Positions 1-16,591 are shown, counted from the stretch's first letter. The stretch is DNA of 64,000 nt from Citrobacter freundii (GCF_029717145.1 NZ_CP099222.1:4278001-4342000), one strand, 5' to 3'. Notes: generated from the letters alone by a model not told the origin. Translations and numbers: made by a program.

Positions 1-11
1 ATCACCTTACC

Positions 12-968
12 CTACGCAACCGTCAGTTGCCCTGCATACAGAATGAAAAAGCGCAGCAGCAGCACGCCGGTCAGGCTGGCACCACACACTGCCAGCACAC
101 CGTGAAACGTCGGGCTACGATTCGCCCACGGTTTCAGCAGCATCGGCAAGATCAGCCCCAACCCGGCCACGCCCAGCCAGAACCACCAGGTCCAGAAACC
201 ACCGCCCAACGCCGCAACCAGCGCGCGCATTTTGCCGTCATCACCCAGCGCCAGCCCGATAAAGAACGCCGCCAGCAGGAAGATTTCCAGCCACACTACC
301 GGGGTTTCCATGCGGTGTACAAAATGCGCCTCGGTGGTATGCGGGTTACCGCGATGGCGTAATGCCATGGCGATCAGCGCCACCGCCGCACCGGACGAGA
401 TCCCGGAAAACAGGAACAGCACTGGCAAGATCGGGTTATTCAGGAACGGATAGGATTTCAGCGCCGACAGCAGGAACCCGGTGTAGGCCCCGAGCAGCAC
501 CGCCAGCACCAGCATCACTGTTTCCAGTAGACGATGGAACGGCGCGATCAGCGCCAGCAGTTTTGGCACGATCGTCAGACGAGGCACGAAGCGCTGTTGC
601 AGGGCAATAACCTCTTTATCAAAGATTTTTGCCAGCCACAGCACCAGCACCACCATATACAACTGGAATAGCATGACCCCCATCGACATCACCGAGGTGA
701 AGCTGTAGTGGAACATCAGTTTCCAGAAGGTCCATGGACGCGTCAGGTGCAAGACCAGGATCAGCAGGCCGAGAATAATCGCTCCCGGCCCGAGTACCAG
801 CGTGGTACGCAGTAACGTACTGTCTGAACCGCCCGCTTCCGGATGCAGCCGTCGAAGCAATACCGACAGCGTCACCAGTCCGGCGGAAATACCGATCAGG
901 AACAGATAGATGGCGATGGGCCAGTCCCACACCAGTGATTCAAAATGGAATGCAGAAGCGGGTGTCAT
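12..968 (-). CDS. nrfD: NrfD, membrane subunit of the formate-dependent nitrite reductase system
   Basis: 318 residues, the length of E. coli NrfD. It is a polytopic inner-membrane protein of the NrfD/PsrC family, with about eight hydrophobic segments from residue 15 to the C-terminus. In the known pathway NrfD oxidises quinol and, with the iron-sulfur protein NrfC, passes electrons to the pentahaem protein NrfB and on to NrfA in the periplasm. Its start codon overlaps the end of nrfC by 4 bases, so the two are translationally coupled. The gene is complete. The rest of the operon (nrfEFG, haem attachment to NrfA) would lie beyond position 1. Confidence 0.95.
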   Translation of the reverse strand: MTPASAFHFESLVWDWPIAIYLFLIGISAGLVTLSVLLRRLHPEAGGSDSTLLRTTLVLGPGAIILGLLILVLHLTRPWTFWKLMFHYSFTSVMSMGVMLFQLYMVVLVLWLAKIFDKEVIALQQRFVPRLTIVPKLLALIAPFHRLLETVMLVLAVLLGAYTGFLLSALKSYPFLNNPILPVLFLFSGISSGAAVALIAMALRHRGNPHTTEAHFVHRMETPVVWLEIFLLAAFFIGLALGDDGKMRALVAALGGGFWTWWFWLGVAGLGLILPMLLKPWANRSPTFHGVLAVCGASLTGVLLLRFFILYAGQLTVA

Positions 969-1636
969 TGGCTCACCTCCCCGTATTTAAAGGGAACGCG
1001 GTAGACCTTCGGTTTGGTGCCTAACGCCAGCTTGTAACGGTAGGTATTTTTCTGGTGTAACAGACGAGAGACCTCGCTGTTGGGATCGTCCAGATTACCA
1101 AACGTCAGCGCTTTCGTCGGACATGACTCAACGCAAGCAGGCTGCTTGCCCGCTTTCAGGTTGGTTTTACGGCAGAAGTCGCACTTATCTGCCGTCTTGT
1201 TGACCGGATGAATAAAGCGCACGCGATACGGGCAGGCGGCGATGCAATACTGGCAACCGACGCACAGATCCGGGTTCACATCCACAATGCCGGTGGCAGC
1301 ATCGCGATACGATGCCCCCGTCGGGCAGACGTCAACACAGGGGGCGTGATCGCAGTGCTGGCACGAATGGCGGAAGAAGCGGTACTTCACATCAGGAAAC
1401 GTCCCCAGCGGCTCGCTGCGAATAATCGTCAGACGCGATACGCCTTCCGGCACGCTGTTCACTTCCCGACAGGCATCCATGCAGGCGGTACAGCCGATGC
1501 ATAATGACTCATCATGTATCATGCCGTAACGCACGCCGTTGATGTTTAACGTCTTCGCCACGACGCGTCCCGCCGTCCCGCTAACAGCCACCAGCGCGCC
1601 GACGCCGGTGATAAACTGGCGACGAGAGCAACTCAT
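965..1636 (-). CDS. nrfC: NrfC, 4Fe-4S ferredoxin-type subunit
   Basis: 223 residues, as in E. coli. The N-terminus begins with a Tat-type signal ([10 protein letters not shown], twin arginine), so export is by the Tat route. Four ferredoxin-like cysteine clusters follow: [11 protein letters not shown] near residue 45, CQHCDHAPC near 92, [11 protein letters not shown] near 125 and CDFCRK near 152. This is the usual pattern for electron-transfer subunits paired with NrfD-type quinol dehydrogenases. The gene overlaps nrfB upstream and nrfD downstream by 4 bases each, which fixes the reading frames and indicates one operon. Confidence 0.95.
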   Translation of the reverse strand: MSCSRRQFITGVGALVAVSGTAGRVVAKTLNINGVRYGMIHDESLCIGCTACMDACREVNSVPEGVSRLTIIRSEPLGTFPDVKYRFFRHSCQHCDHAPCVDVCPTGASYRDAATGIVDVNPDLCVGCQYCIAACPYRVRFIHPVNKTADKCDFCRKTNLKAGKQPACVESCPTKALTFGNLDDPNSEVSRLLHQKNTYRYKLALGTKPKVYRVPFKYGEVSQ

Positions 1637-2205
1637 GGATGCTCCTTAAGCAAGGGAATCGACGCCGGATTAAAGTTTGGATTGTTACGCTGATCGCTGT
1701 GGCAATCGACGCAAATCTTGATCCGTCCTTTATCGCTTAGCGTCTGCATCGTGTCTTGCTTCGGATGCAGTGAGTGACAGCTGGCACACGCTACTTTCGT
1801 CACGTGGACATCGTGCGGCCAGAACGCTTTTTGCAACTGCTCAGGCAGGTGACAGGACATACAGACGCTGTTCTGCTGCTCCACGTTGTACATCGGCTCA
1901 TTAAAGCGCATCACATCCTTCACCCCTTCGCGGTGATTAGGTGACGGCTGGCCGTGACAGTTGGTGCAGGTAACCGGCAGTTTATTATTTGGGTTGATGA
2001 CTTCGGCATGTTTACCATGCATGCCTTCGGTGTCCGGCTTGTGACAATCCAGACAGGCGGCATCCGGATTACGCTGTTGGGTGACCGTAAAGCGTTGATC
2101 CGATTCCTGTGGCGTGGGGGTCGCGGCATTCCCGCACAGGCTCCAGAACAGGCCTGACGCCAGCACCCCAGCAGTTAATAACGAACGTAATACGCTCATA
2201 TTCAC
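1633..2205 (-). CDS. nrfB: NrfB, periplasmic pentahaem cytochrome c
   Basis: 190 residues, close to the 188 of E. coli. A hydrophobic N-terminal signal peptide ends near residue 28. Five CXXCH haem-binding motifs are present (CLDCH, CTNCH, CMSCH, CASCH, CVDCH), as expected for the pentahaem electron donor to NrfA. It lies 38 bases downstream of nrfA. That gap contains a short GC-rich hairpin at about 2219-2236, which may set relative expression or stabilise the nrfA message. Its 3' end overlaps nrfC. Confidence 0.96.
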   Translation of the reverse strand: MNMSVLRSLLTAGVLASGLFWSLCGNAATPTPQESDQRFTVTQQRNPDAACLDCHKPDTEGMHGKHAEVINPNNKLPVTCTNCHGQPSPNHREGVKDVMRFNEPMYNVEQQNSVCMSCHLPEQLQKAFWPHDVHVTKVACASCHSLHPKQDTMQTLSDKGRIKICVDCHSDQRNNPNFNPASIPLLKEHP

Positions 2206-2243
2206 TCCGTTGAGTTATCCGCCCCTTGCGAGGCGGAAAGGGG

Positions 2244-6075
<3,832 letters not shown>

Positions 6076-6089
6076 CCCTAACCGTGAAA

Positions 6090-6172
6090 TGCCCGATGGC
6101 GCGCTGCTTATCGGGCCTACAGGTTCAGCATCCCTTGTAGGCCGGATAAGGCGTTAGCCGCCATCCGGCAAA
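6090..6172. repeat. REP/BIME element between acs and yjcH
   Basis: Two inverted REP units (GCCCGATGGCGC..TATCGGGC and GCCGGATAAGGCG..CCATCCGGC) separated by a short linker with the typical CCTACA and TGTAGG edges. Such intercistronic elements often stabilise the upstream message and lower downstream expression; here that would favour acs over yjcH-actP. Confidence 0.9.
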
Positions 6173-6313
6173 ATAAAAAATCCCCCTACCCTCTCTTCAT
6201 CGGGAGGGAAATTATAAAACCTCCCCCAAAGGATTTCGTGTTGCCGGACTGCGACAGCTAACAGGTCATGCCTGCAGCGTGAAAGACAAAGGGGACCTCT
6301 GGAGAGCTCTGCG

Positions 6314-8274
<1,961 letters not shown>

Positions 8275-8282
8275 TAGATCTC

Positions 8283-8307
8283 CTCCCCGACTTCACCGGT
8301 CGGGGAG
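8283..8307 (+). terminator. Hairpin after actP
   Basis: A 9-bp inverted repeat (CTCCCCGAC / GTCGGGGAG) begins 8 bases after the actP stop codon. The following bases are not a clean T-tract, so efficiency as an intrinsic terminator is uncertain. It may serve the convergent gene too. Confidence 0.5.
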
Positions 8308-8321
8308 TGTTCGGCACAGAT

Positions 8322-9287
<966 letters not shown>

Positions 9288-9529
9288 ACTGAATATCCTA
9301 ACACTGGCCAACGGAATTAATCACGATTGTAAGATATGAGCGTAAGGCTAAAAAGCGTTCATGGGAAAATCAGAATATCGATATCTTCTCCGGTCTTTTT
9401 CGCTGGGGATCACAGTTTTCTCTCTCCAACGTATCCATCACTGTTGATAGCGCTACAGTACCAAAATGAAATTGAAACACTGTTTTTATTACATAAACAC
9501 GTTAATTCATTTTGAGAAAAGAGGATGCG

Positions 9530-10819
9530 ATGAAGAAATATGCCCTGGTAGGAACCGGCGGGCGAGCGGGCCTGTATATCTCAGCGATTGGTGGGCAATG
9601 GAAGGAAAACGCCCGGCTGGTCGCCTTTTGCGACACCAACCAAACCCGTATGAACTACGCGAATCAGCTATTAAAAAATGAGGGGGCCGCTCCGGTATCC
9701 ACCTGGAAAGCCGCACAGTTTGAAGAGATGATCCGCGAAACCCGCCCCGATGTCATCATCGTGACCACTATGGACCGCACCCACGATGACTATATCGTGC
9801 GGGCGCTGCACGCGGGCTGTGATGTGATCACTGAAAAACCGATGACCATCGATGAGAAGCGCGCCCTGCGTATTCTCGACGCCATTGAAGAGACCGGACA
9901 CGAGGTGCGCGTCGCCTTTAACTATCGCTATGCTCCGCATCACAGCAAGGTACGCGAGCTGCTGATGAACGGTGCCATTGGCGACGTCTTTTCGGTTCAC
10001 TTTGAGTGGTTACTGAATACCGAACACGGCGCCGATTACTTCCGCCGCTGGCATCGGGAAAAGCGCAACAGCGGCGGCCTGCTGGTGCATAAATCAACCC
10101 ATCATTTTGACCTGATGAACTTCTGGCTGGACAGCTATCCACAGCGTGTTTATGCCGAAGGCAGCCTGCGTTTCTACGGAAAAGAAAATGCCGAACGCCG
10201 CGGTGTGACGCAGTTTTATCCACGTGCTCATGGCTATGCGCAGGCCAAGGACGATCCGTTTGCACTGCAAATGGCGGAGAATCCGCAGCTTAAAGCGCTG
10301 TATCTGGATGCTGAACACGAAGACAACTATTTCCGAGATCAAAGCGTATTCAGCGATGGCATCACCATTGAAGACACGCTGTCGGTGCTGGTGAAATATC
10401 AAAACCAGGTACAGCTCACCTACTCGTTGAACACTTATCTGCCGTGGGAAGGACTGAACGTGGTGTTTAACGGTAGCGAAGGTCGCCTGGAGATGAAGAT
10501 CGTGGAGAAATCATACGTCAATGCAGGCGGGGCGAGGGAGAACGAAGGCAGCCTGGAAAGCTGTGATATTACCGTTTTCCCGATGTTCGCTGCGCCCTGG
10601 CAGGCCGACTTCACGCTGGGCGAAGGTGGCCACGGCGGCGGTGATAACGCGATGCTGGCCGATCTGTTTGGCGAGCCGCGACACGATCCGCTGCAGCGAG
10701 CCGCCGACCATCGCGCGGGCGCCATGTCAATTCTGACCGGCATCGCCGGGAATCGCTCCATGCAGCAGCAGCGCCCGGTAAATTTTAAAGAGTTTGAACT
10801 GATTTCACGGCTGAAATAG
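9530..10819 (+). CDS. Gfo/Idh/MocA-family oxidoreductase
   Basis: 429 residues from the ATG at 9530, which has AGAGGA just upstream; an in-frame TTG at 9512 is less likely. The N-terminal Rossmann fold shows ALVGTGGRAGLY (dinucleotide-binding glycine loop, residues 4-15) and the family EKP motif (CDVITEKPM, about residue 100) whose lysine is usually catalytic. The middle region (NSGGLLVHKSTHHFDLMNFW) is like the substrate domain of sugar dehydrogenases and NAD-dependent glycosidases of this superfamily. The substrate cannot be told from sequence. It stands alone, convergent with the CidB-like gene, and has no counterpart here in E. coli K-12. Confidence 0.85.
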   Translation: MKKYALVGTGGRAGLYISAIGGQWKENARLVAFCDTNQTRMNYANQLLKNEGAAPVSTWKAAQFEEMIRETRPDVIIVTTMDRTHDDYIVRALHAGCDVITEKPMTIDEKRALRILDAIEETGHEVRVAFNYRYAPHHSKVRELLMNGAIGDVFSVHFEWLLNTEHGADYFRRWHREKRNSGGLLVHKSTHHFDLMNFWLDSYPQRVYAEGSLRFYGKENAERRGVTQFYPRAHGYAQAKDDPFALQMAENPQLKALYLDAEHEDNYFRDQSVFSDGITIEDTLSVLVKYQNQVQLTYSLNTYLPWEGLNVVFNGSEGRLEMKIVEKSYVNAGGARENEGSLESCDITVFPMFAAPWQADFTLGEGGHGGGDNAMLADLFGEPRHDPLQRAADHRAGAMSILTGIAGNRSMQQQRPVNFKEFELISRLK

Positions 10820-10834
10820 CGTACGGGCCGCTGG

Positions 10835-11524
10835 TCAGAACATCAGCCTCGCGACCAGCGGTGCCACCAGCACCATCACCACGCCGGAAAGCATCATTAC
10901 TAGGCTGGCAATCACCCCTTCCTGTTGGCCAAGCTCATAGGAGCGCGCGGTGCCTGCGCCGTGCGACGCCGCCCCAAATCCGGCCCCTTTCGCCATCCCT
11001 TCACGGATGGAAAGGCGCAAAAACAGCATGTCGCCCACCGCCATACCGAATACACCGGTGATCACCACAAACAGCGCCACCAGATCAGGTTGCCCGCCCA
11101 GCGGCTCGGCCGCAGCCAGCGCAAATGGCGTGGTTACCGAGCGCACCGCCAGGCTGCGCTGGATTTCATCGGGTAACATAAACAGACGCGCCAGCCATAC
11201 CGAACTGGTGACGGCCACCAGCGTTGCCGTCACCACGCCTGCCGTCAGCGACATCCAGTGACGCTTAATGACCGCGAGGTTATCGTAAACCGGCACGGCA
11301 AATGCGATGGTCGCCGGGCCCAGAAGCCACATCAGCCAGTGCGATTCACCAATATAGTTTTGCCAGGAGATATGCCCGAACACCAGCATCAGCACCAGCA
11401 GCGCGGGCGTGAGGACCAGCGGCATCAGCGGCAATGTCCGAAAACGACGATACAGGCGCTTGTTGGCAAAATAGATACCCAGCGTAATCACCAGACACAG
11501 CACGCTTAACTGGAAATTACTCAC
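10835..11524 (-). CDS. LrgB/CidB-family membrane protein
   Basis: 229 residues with about seven hydrophobic segments, matching the LrgB/CidB family (E. coli YohK type). Recognisable stretches are RSVTTPFALAAAEPLGG near residue 130 and GAASHGAGTARS near residue 185. In Gram-positive bacteria the CidAB/LrgAB pairs influence murein hydrolase activity and pyruvate transport; in enterics the role is poorly defined. It overlaps the upstream CidA-like gene by 8 bases, so the two are co-translated. Confidence 0.85.
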   Translation of the reverse strand: MSNFQLSVLCLVITLGIYFANKRLYRRFRTLPLMPLVLTPALLVLMLVFGHISWQNYIGESHWLMWLLGPATIAFAVPVYDNLAVIKRHWMSLTAGVVTATLVAVTSSVWLARLFMLPDEIQRSLAVRSVTTPFALAAAEPLGGQPDLVALFVVITGVFGMAVGDMLFLRLSIREGMAKGAGFGAASHGAGTARSYELGQQEGVIASLVMMLSGVVMVLVAPLVARLMF

Positions 11525-12011
11525 GGTTTAACCTGCTCATTTCATAGCGATACACTTTATCAACCACCCACGCAGTGGCACCGAGCACCATCAGCGTGCT
11601 GATGGCAATAACGGCAAAAATGCGCCAGCCATCCACCAGCAACAGGTGCGTATAGTTCACCACGGCAACAACCGCCGGGACAAAAAACAGCAGCATTTCA
11701 GCCAGCAGCCAACGGGCGCCTGCGCGTATCCAGCTAAGCGGGATCACCCTGCACACAATCAGCGCCAGCATCAGTACCATCCCGACCAGGTTGGCGGGAA
11801 GCGGCAGATGTAGCCAGGAGACAAGATATTGAGCAAAAACAAATAAACCTGCGTACAACAGAACCTGAACGGGGACCTGGAGTCGATGAATAACCGCAGG
11901 CGTCACGCGGCTAATCGCCACAGCCATGAGGGAATGTCCGTAAAAAAGAGAGAGCGCCAGTATAGAGACCCTCCCCCAAGGACTGAAATGAATTAAACTC
12001 ATTGCAGGCAT
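11517..12011 (-). CDS. CidA/LrgA-family holin-like protein
   Basis: The longest reading is 164 residues from 12011. A start at 11927 would give 136 residues, nearer to the usual CidA/LrgA size, and removes an extra N-terminal stretch. Neither start has a clear ribosome site. Four transmembrane helices are visible, with the family signature PLPANLVGMVLML near the middle. It is paired with the LrgB-like gene (8-base overlap) and divergent from a LysR regulator whose start is only 17 bases away, the arrangement known for cidR-cidAB. Confidence 0.8.
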   Translation of the reverse strand: MPAMSLIHFSPWGRVSILALSLFYGHSLMAVAISRVTPAVIHRLQVPVQVLLYAGLFVFAQYLVSWLHLPLPANLVGMVLMLALIVCRVIPLSWIRAGARWLLAEMLLFFVPAVVAVVNYTHLLLVDGWRIFAVIAISTLMVLGATAWVVDKVYRYEMSRLNRE

Positions 12012-12028
12012 AGTCTTAAGGAATAATC

Positions 12029-12919
12029 ATGGATATCAGAACGCTGCGATATTTTGTTGAGGTGGTTCGCCAGCAGAGCTTTACCCGCGCGGCAGAGAAG
12101 CTGTTTGTCACCCAGCCGACCATCAGCAAAATGTTGAAGAACCTTGAAGACGAGCTTAACTGCACGCTGCTAATCCGCGACGGGCGGCGATTGTTGTTGA
12201 CCGATACCGGACGTATCGTCTTTGAACGCGGCCTGGCAATCCTCGCCGAATTCCGCCAGCTTGAGGCAGAACTGAGCGATATTAACCATCTGAATAAGGG
12301 GATCCTGCGACTCGGTATCCCCCCGATGGTCGGCATGTTAATGGCCGGCCCCATCAGCTTGTTTCGCCAGCGTTATCCCGGCGTTGAGCTGAAAATATCA
12401 GAATTTGGTGGCTTAACCGTCCAGCAGGCAGTGATGAACGGCGATCTGGATGTGGCGATGACGGCGCTACCGGTCGAAGAAGAGAGCGGTCTGGCGACCT
12501 TGCCGCTTTTCAGCCATCCGCTTTGCGTGCTGGTGCCGCGCTCCGGCCAGTGGACAACCTGCGATTCTATTTCCCCCGAGGCGCTGGCCGAGCACCCGCT
12601 GCTAATCTACAACGAAGATTTCGCCCTAAGCCGTCAGTTGCTGGAGTTGTTTAGCCAGCACCACGTCAAGCCACGCATTGCGGTACGCAGCGGACAGTGG
12701 GATTTCCTCGCTGCGATGGTACAAGCCGGAGTTGGGATCGCCATTTTACCAGAACCGATTTGCCAACGGCTGGATAAGCAAACGCTGCGCTGGATCCCGC
12801 TGGAGAGTCACTTACGCTGGCAGTTGGGCATGATCTGGCGCGAAGGCGTGTATCTGTCGCACAGCGCACAGGCGTGGCTAAAATGCTGCGAAGGGTTTTG
12901 GTTAACGCAGGAGACGTAA
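12029..12919 (+). CDS. LysR-family regulator (CidR-like)
   Basis: 296 residues. The N-terminal winged helix-turn-helix (MDIRTLRYFVEVVRQQSFTR, then AAEKLFVTQPTISKMLKNLE) is typical of the family and is followed by a periplasmic-binding-like effector domain. An AAGGA ribosome site precedes the ATG. Its position, divergent from and almost touching the CidA/LrgA-like gene, suggests that it regulates that operon. The effector is unknown; for Bacillus and Staphylococcus CidR it is linked to acetate or pyruvate metabolism, which is interesting beside acs-actP, but this is inference. Confidence 0.88.
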   Translation: MDIRTLRYFVEVVRQQSFTRAAEKLFVTQPTISKMLKNLEDELNCTLLIRDGRRLLLTDTGRIVFERGLAILAEFRQLEAELSDINHLNKGILRLGIPPMVGMLMAGPISLFRQRYPGVELKISEFGGLTVQQAVMNGDLDVAMTALPVEEESGLATLPLFSHPLCVLVPRSGQWTTCDSISPEALAEHPLLIYNEDFALSRQLLELFSQHHVKPRIAVRSGQWDFLAAMVQAGVGIAILPEPICQRLDKQTLRWIPLESHLRWQLGMIWREGVYLSHSAQAWLKCCEGFWLTQET

Positions 12920-12921
12920 GT

Positions 12922-13005
12922 TGCCGGATGGCGGCGTGACCGCCTTATCCGGCCTACAATTGCGTTCCGTAGGCCTGATAAGCGTAGCGCCATCAGGCGC
13001 TACCG
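12922..13005. repeat. REP/BIME pair between the LysR gene and yjcE
   Basis: Two opposed REP units (GCCGGATGGCGGCG..CGCCTTATCCGGC and GCCTGATAAGCG..CGCCATCAGGC) fill the space between the convergent LysR regulator and yjcE. Confidence 0.9.
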
Positions 13006-13006
13006 T

Positions 13007-14656
13007 TTATTGATTCTCTATCAGCAGTGCTTCCAGCAAATCCAGATCGTGCAGCAGTTTCTGCAGCGTTTCATTGCTGATTTCACGGGTGGCGCGCAGA
13101 TGATACAGCTCTGCACGCTCCGAGCGCAGCGCCGCCAGACGGAAACGCCGTTCGAGGTTTTCTTCCTGCATCGAGCTTTCCACGTCGTTTCGCCCATCGG
13201 CACGACGGCGCAGGTTACCAATCACCCGCGAGCTCACCTCGGTCAGCAGCTGATTATCAATATTCTCTTCGCTATCCGCAGCCAGACGCTCTTCCATTTT
13301 CTGGATGGCCACAATCGCCACTTCCGCCGTCGCGGCGCGGGCAATGCGGATCTCTTTTTGCTGCTGCGAGTGATCCGCCACTTCAAGATGCTGCAGCAGG
13401 ATCGGCAGCATCACCACGCCAACAAACAGTGAAAACAGAATCACACCGGCAGCAAGGAAGATCAGCTCATAACGTGCAGGGAAGCCGCTGCCGTCAGGCA
13501 ATAATAGCGGAATAGAAAGGACACCGGCCAGCGTGATAGCCCCACGCACACCCGCAAAGGATGCGATCAGGATTTCGCGCGTGGTCCACGAGCCAAACTC
13601 CATCGGCTTCTTCTTCAGAAAGCGCATGCTGAAGTTTTTCATGGTCCACAGCCAGCCAAAACGCACCAGCATCAGTGCCGCATAGATCAGCACGATATCG
13701 GTAAACAGCATCCACATTTCGACATTCGGATCGGCGTCTGCCGCCGCCAGCGAAGACTCCAGAATACCCGGTAACTGCAGCCCTAACAGCAGGAAGACCA
13801 TGCCGTTAAACACGAACTCGAGCATGGCCCAGGTACTGTTTGCACGTAAGCGCATCGCCAGCGGAGCACGGCGCATGACACCTGAACGGGTAATCGTCAT
13901 CCCGGCCGCCACCGCCGCAAGGATCCCGGAAACACCGATATGTTCCGCAATCAGATAAGAGGCAAACGGCAGCAGGAACAACAGGACGATTTGCGTGGCT
14001 GGCTCATCGCCACCCCAGCGGCTGAGAAAACGCAAGGAGCGACCGTACAGCCAGCTGACAACAAACCCAGCCAGGATACCGCCGATTGCCACCTTGAAGA
14101 ATTCAACCGTCGCACCGCCGACGGTAAACACCATCGTGCCCATCGCCACCGCGACAGCAAACTTGAGTGAAACCAGACCGGAGGCGTCGTTCATTAACGC
14201 TTCGCCCTGCAGGATGCCCATGATTTTCTTCGGGATGCGGCCTTCACCGACAATGCCAGAAAGTGCCACGGCGTCAGTTGGCGACAGCACGGCGGCCAGC
14301 GCAAAAGCCGGGATCAGCGGAATGCCCGGCACCAGCCAGTAAATCATAAAGCCTATTCCGACCACCGTGACCAGCACGAGCGCCAGCGCAAGGCCAAAAA
14401 TCTCTCGCCCATGCTCGAGAAACTCACGCGTTGGCGTCTTCCAGCCATCGGCAAACAGCAGCGGCGGGATAAACAGAACCAAAAACAGTTCAGGGTCGAA
14501 CTCCACATGCAAACCAAACGTCGGCCACGCCAGCAAGGCGCCGATGGCGATCTGCATAAGGGGTAAAGGGAGTTGGAAGGGCAATACGCGAGTCACTACC
14601 CCCGACAGCGAGACCACAAGGGTCATGATGAGTATGGTAAAAAAGATTTCCATGCG
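13007..14656 (-). CDS. yjcE: YjcE, Na+/H+ antiporter family (CPA1)
   Basis: 549 residues from the ATG at 14656, matching the E. coli protein that begins MEIFFTILIMT. An upstream in-frame start at 14782 would run into the ghxP terminator hairpin and is rejected. About 12 transmembrane helices of the cation:proton antiporter-1 family precede a C-terminal hydrophilic tail rich in Arg and Glu. The conserved ion-site region SPTDAVALSG lies near residue 140. It is predicted to exchange Na+ or K+ for protons; its physiological role in enterics is not settled. Confidence 0.93.
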   Translation of the reverse strand, partial: RMEIFFTILIMTLVVSLSGVVTRVLPFQLPLPLMQIAIGALLAWPTFGLHVEFDPELFLVLFIPPLLFADGWKTPTREFLEHGREIFGLALALVLVTVVGIGFMIYWLVPGIPLIPAFALAAVLSPTDAVALSGIVGEGRIPKKIMGILQGEALMNDASGLVSLKFAVAVAMGTMVFTVGGATVEFFKVAIGGILAGFVVSWLYGRSLRFLSRWGGDEPATQIVLLFLLPFASYLIAEHIGVSGILAAVAAGMTITRSGVMRRAPLAMRLRANSTWAMLEFVFNGMVFLLLGLQLPGILESSLAAADADPNVEMWMLFTDIVLIYAALMLVRFGWLWTMKNFSMRFLKKKPMEFGSWTTREILIASFAGVRGAITLAGVLSIPLLLPDGSGFPARYELIFLAAGVILFSLFVGVVMLPILLQHLEVADHSQQQKEIRIARAATAEVAIVAIQKMEERLAADSEENIDNQLLTEVSSRVIGNLRRRADGRNDVESSMQEENLERRFRLAALRSERAELYHLRATREISNETLQKLLHDLDLLEALLIENQ

Positions 14657-14761
14657 TTCCCTGTTTGCGATGTTTCTTATGATATGCGACGAGAGGCGTC
14701 GTGCCTCAATTCTATCTTCCTCAGAGTAACGCAAAAGACAACGGGATGTGTTCCGAAAATA

Positions 14762-14789
14762 AAAACGGGCGGCAAAAGCCACCCGTTTT
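14762..14789 (-). terminator. Rho-independent terminator after ghxP
   Basis: A 12-bp inverted repeat with one mismatch (AAAACGGG.GGC / GCC.CCCGTTTT) lies 22 bases past the ghxP stop, with a T-run on the minus strand. Confidence 0.85.
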
Positions 14790-14811
14790 CAGGATCATCA
14801 TGATGTGAGAA

Positions 14812-16161
14812 TCAGATTGCCCAGCCGCCGGCATAGAAGGCCACCAGCGCGATAGAAATGACTACGGTACCGATGTTCAGTTTACGCCATTCACCGGAAA
14901 CAATGCGTCCAATCACCAGCGTAGCAAAGCCGATCATAATGCCGGTAACGATGTTACAGGTCAGCACGATGAACACAGCAGTCACCAGACCCGCCATCGC
15001 ATCCACAAAGTCTGCGAAGTCAATTTTCGCTACGTTGCTCAGCATCAGCAGGCCGACATACATCAGCGCCGGTGCGGTCGCGTAAGCAGGAACCAGATAA
15101 GAGAGCGGAGAGAGGAACAGGATCAACAGGAACAGCACGCCGACGGTGATCGCGGTCAGACCGGTTTTACCACCCGCCGCCGTACCCGCTGCGGACTCAA
15201 TATACACTGCCGCAGGAGCCGCCCCTACCAGACCAGAGAACACGCTGCTCAGGGAGTCGGTGGTTAACGCTTTACCGCCATCAATAATCTGTCCGTCTTT
15301 ATCCAGCAGATTCGCCTGCCCCGCCACGGCACGGATAGTCCCGGTCGCATCGAAGACGGCGGTCATCACCAGCGCCAATACGCTCGGCAGGACGATCGGG
15401 TTCAACGCCCCCATAATGTCCAGGCTGCCGATCAGGGAATTCCCTTCCGCATCGCTCAGAGAAGGCATGGCAAAAATACCGGAAAAATGCACGGTAGGGT
15501 CGAAAATCAGGCCAACAACAGAAATACCGATGATGGTCAGCAGGATGCCGCCCGGTACTTTCAGTTTTTCAAGGCCGATAATGACCGCCAGGCCAATCAG
15601 CGACATGATCACCGGGAAGGTATCGAAATCGCCCAGAGCAACCGGCAGGCCGTCCAGTGGGTTCTTAATCACCAGCCCAACGCCGTTTGCCGCAATCAGC
15701 AGCAGGAACAGGCCGATACCAATCCCCGTGCCGTGCGCAACGCCCTGCGGCAGGTTGCGCAGGATCCAGCTACGGATACCGGTCGCAGAAATAATGGTAA
15801 ACAGGACGCCCATCAGGAACACCGCACCCAGCGCCACTGGCACGCTAATATGCTGCCCCAGCACCAGGCTAAATGCGGTAAACGCCGTCAGCGAGATAGC
15901 GCAACCAATCGCCAGCGGCAGGTTTGCCCACAGGCCCATTACAATAGAACCCACGCCTGCTACCAGGCAGGTCGCTACGAAAACTGCAGCCGGTGGGAAC
16001 CCGGCTTTACCCAACATCCCCGGAACCACAATGACGGAGTAGACCATTGCCAGGAACGTCGTTAATCCGGCAACGACTTCCTGACGAACGGTACTGCCGC
16101 GGTGCGAAATTTTAAACCAGGCGTCGAGTGAGCCGCCGGTACGCGCTGAAGGCGTAGACAT
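14812..16161 (-). CDS. ghxP: GhxP, guanine/hypoxanthine permease
   Basis: 449 residues from the ATG at 16161, which has AGGGG eight bases upstream; the ATG three codons earlier sits directly against that site and is unlikely. It belongs to the NCS2 AzgA-like purine permease family, with about 13 hydrophobic segments. Signature regions [12 protein letters not shown] near residue 268 and [15 protein letters not shown] near 325 match E. coli YjcD/GhxP, a proton-driven guanine and hypoxanthine importer. The upstream region carries several PurR-like boxes, so repression by purines is expected. Confidence 0.95.
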   Translation of the reverse strand: MSTPSARTGGSLDAWFKISHRGSTVRQEVVAGLTTFLAMVYSVIVVPGMLGKAGFPPAAVFVATCLVAGVGSIVMGLWANLPLAIGCAISLTAFTAFSLVLGQHISVPVALGAVFLMGVLFTIISATGIRSWILRNLPQGVAHGTGIGIGLFLLLIAANGVGLVIKNPLDGLPVALGDFDTFPVIMSLIGLAVIIGLEKLKVPGGILLTIIGISVVGLIFDPTVHFSGIFAMPSLSDAEGNSLIGSLDIMGALNPIVLPSVLALVMTAVFDATGTIRAVAGQANLLDKDGQIIDGGKALTTDSLSSVFSGLVGAAPAAVYIESAAGTAAGGKTGLTAITVGVLFLLILFLSPLSYLVPAYATAPALMYVGLLMLSNVAKIDFADFVDAMAGLVTAVFIVLTCNIVTGIMIGFATLVIGRIVSGEWRKLNIGTVVISIALVAFYAGGWAI

Positions 16162-16220
16162 AGAAAACATCCCCTGAGAGTTTATTTTTCGTCAATATGC
16201 GTGATGGACAATCCACTGCC

Positions 16221-16433
16221 TGCTAAACGTTTTCTCCATGTGCCAGGTTTGCGCCAAAAGGGGTGTCGCAAAAAAGCAAACGTTTAGCTTCACGCATAAA
16301 AAACGGGTGGTAAAAAAAAGCAAACGATTATCCTGCGATCATACGGCGGTTTTCAACAGAACTTTGCCGCTTTTTATGCATTTCTTCTTATAGCGCACAA
16401 GAAATAGCCAACCGATGCGCAAACGTTATCGTT
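16221..16433. promoter_or_regulatory. Cluster of PurR-like operators upstream of ghxP
   Basis: Four sites share the core of the PurR consensus (GCAAACGTTT-C): TGCTAAACGTTTTCTC at 16221, AAGCAAACGTTTAGCT at about 16274-16289, AAGCAAACGATTATCC at about 16319-16334, and GCGCAAACGTTATCGT at about 16417-16432. PurR with hypoxanthine or guanine as corepressor is known to control yjcD/ghxP in E. coli. The number and spread (about 210 bases) are more than the usual single box. Confidence 0.7.
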
Positions 16434-16591
16434 AATGCGCAATCTGGCAACAAATTTCGCTGGGTTATTGCAACATGCGCTACTATTTCAGGCGCAAAGT
16501 CGCACAGGAAAACAGGTGAAGATGCAGGAAAAATTTCGGCTAAAAAACCGCCAATTGACTGGCAATTGTCCTGGGGTGACTTACAATTACT

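Noticed and set aside
14657..14782. N-terminal extension of yjcE
   Set aside because: It would overlap the ghxP terminator hairpin and adds residues absent from the 549-residue E. coli protein.
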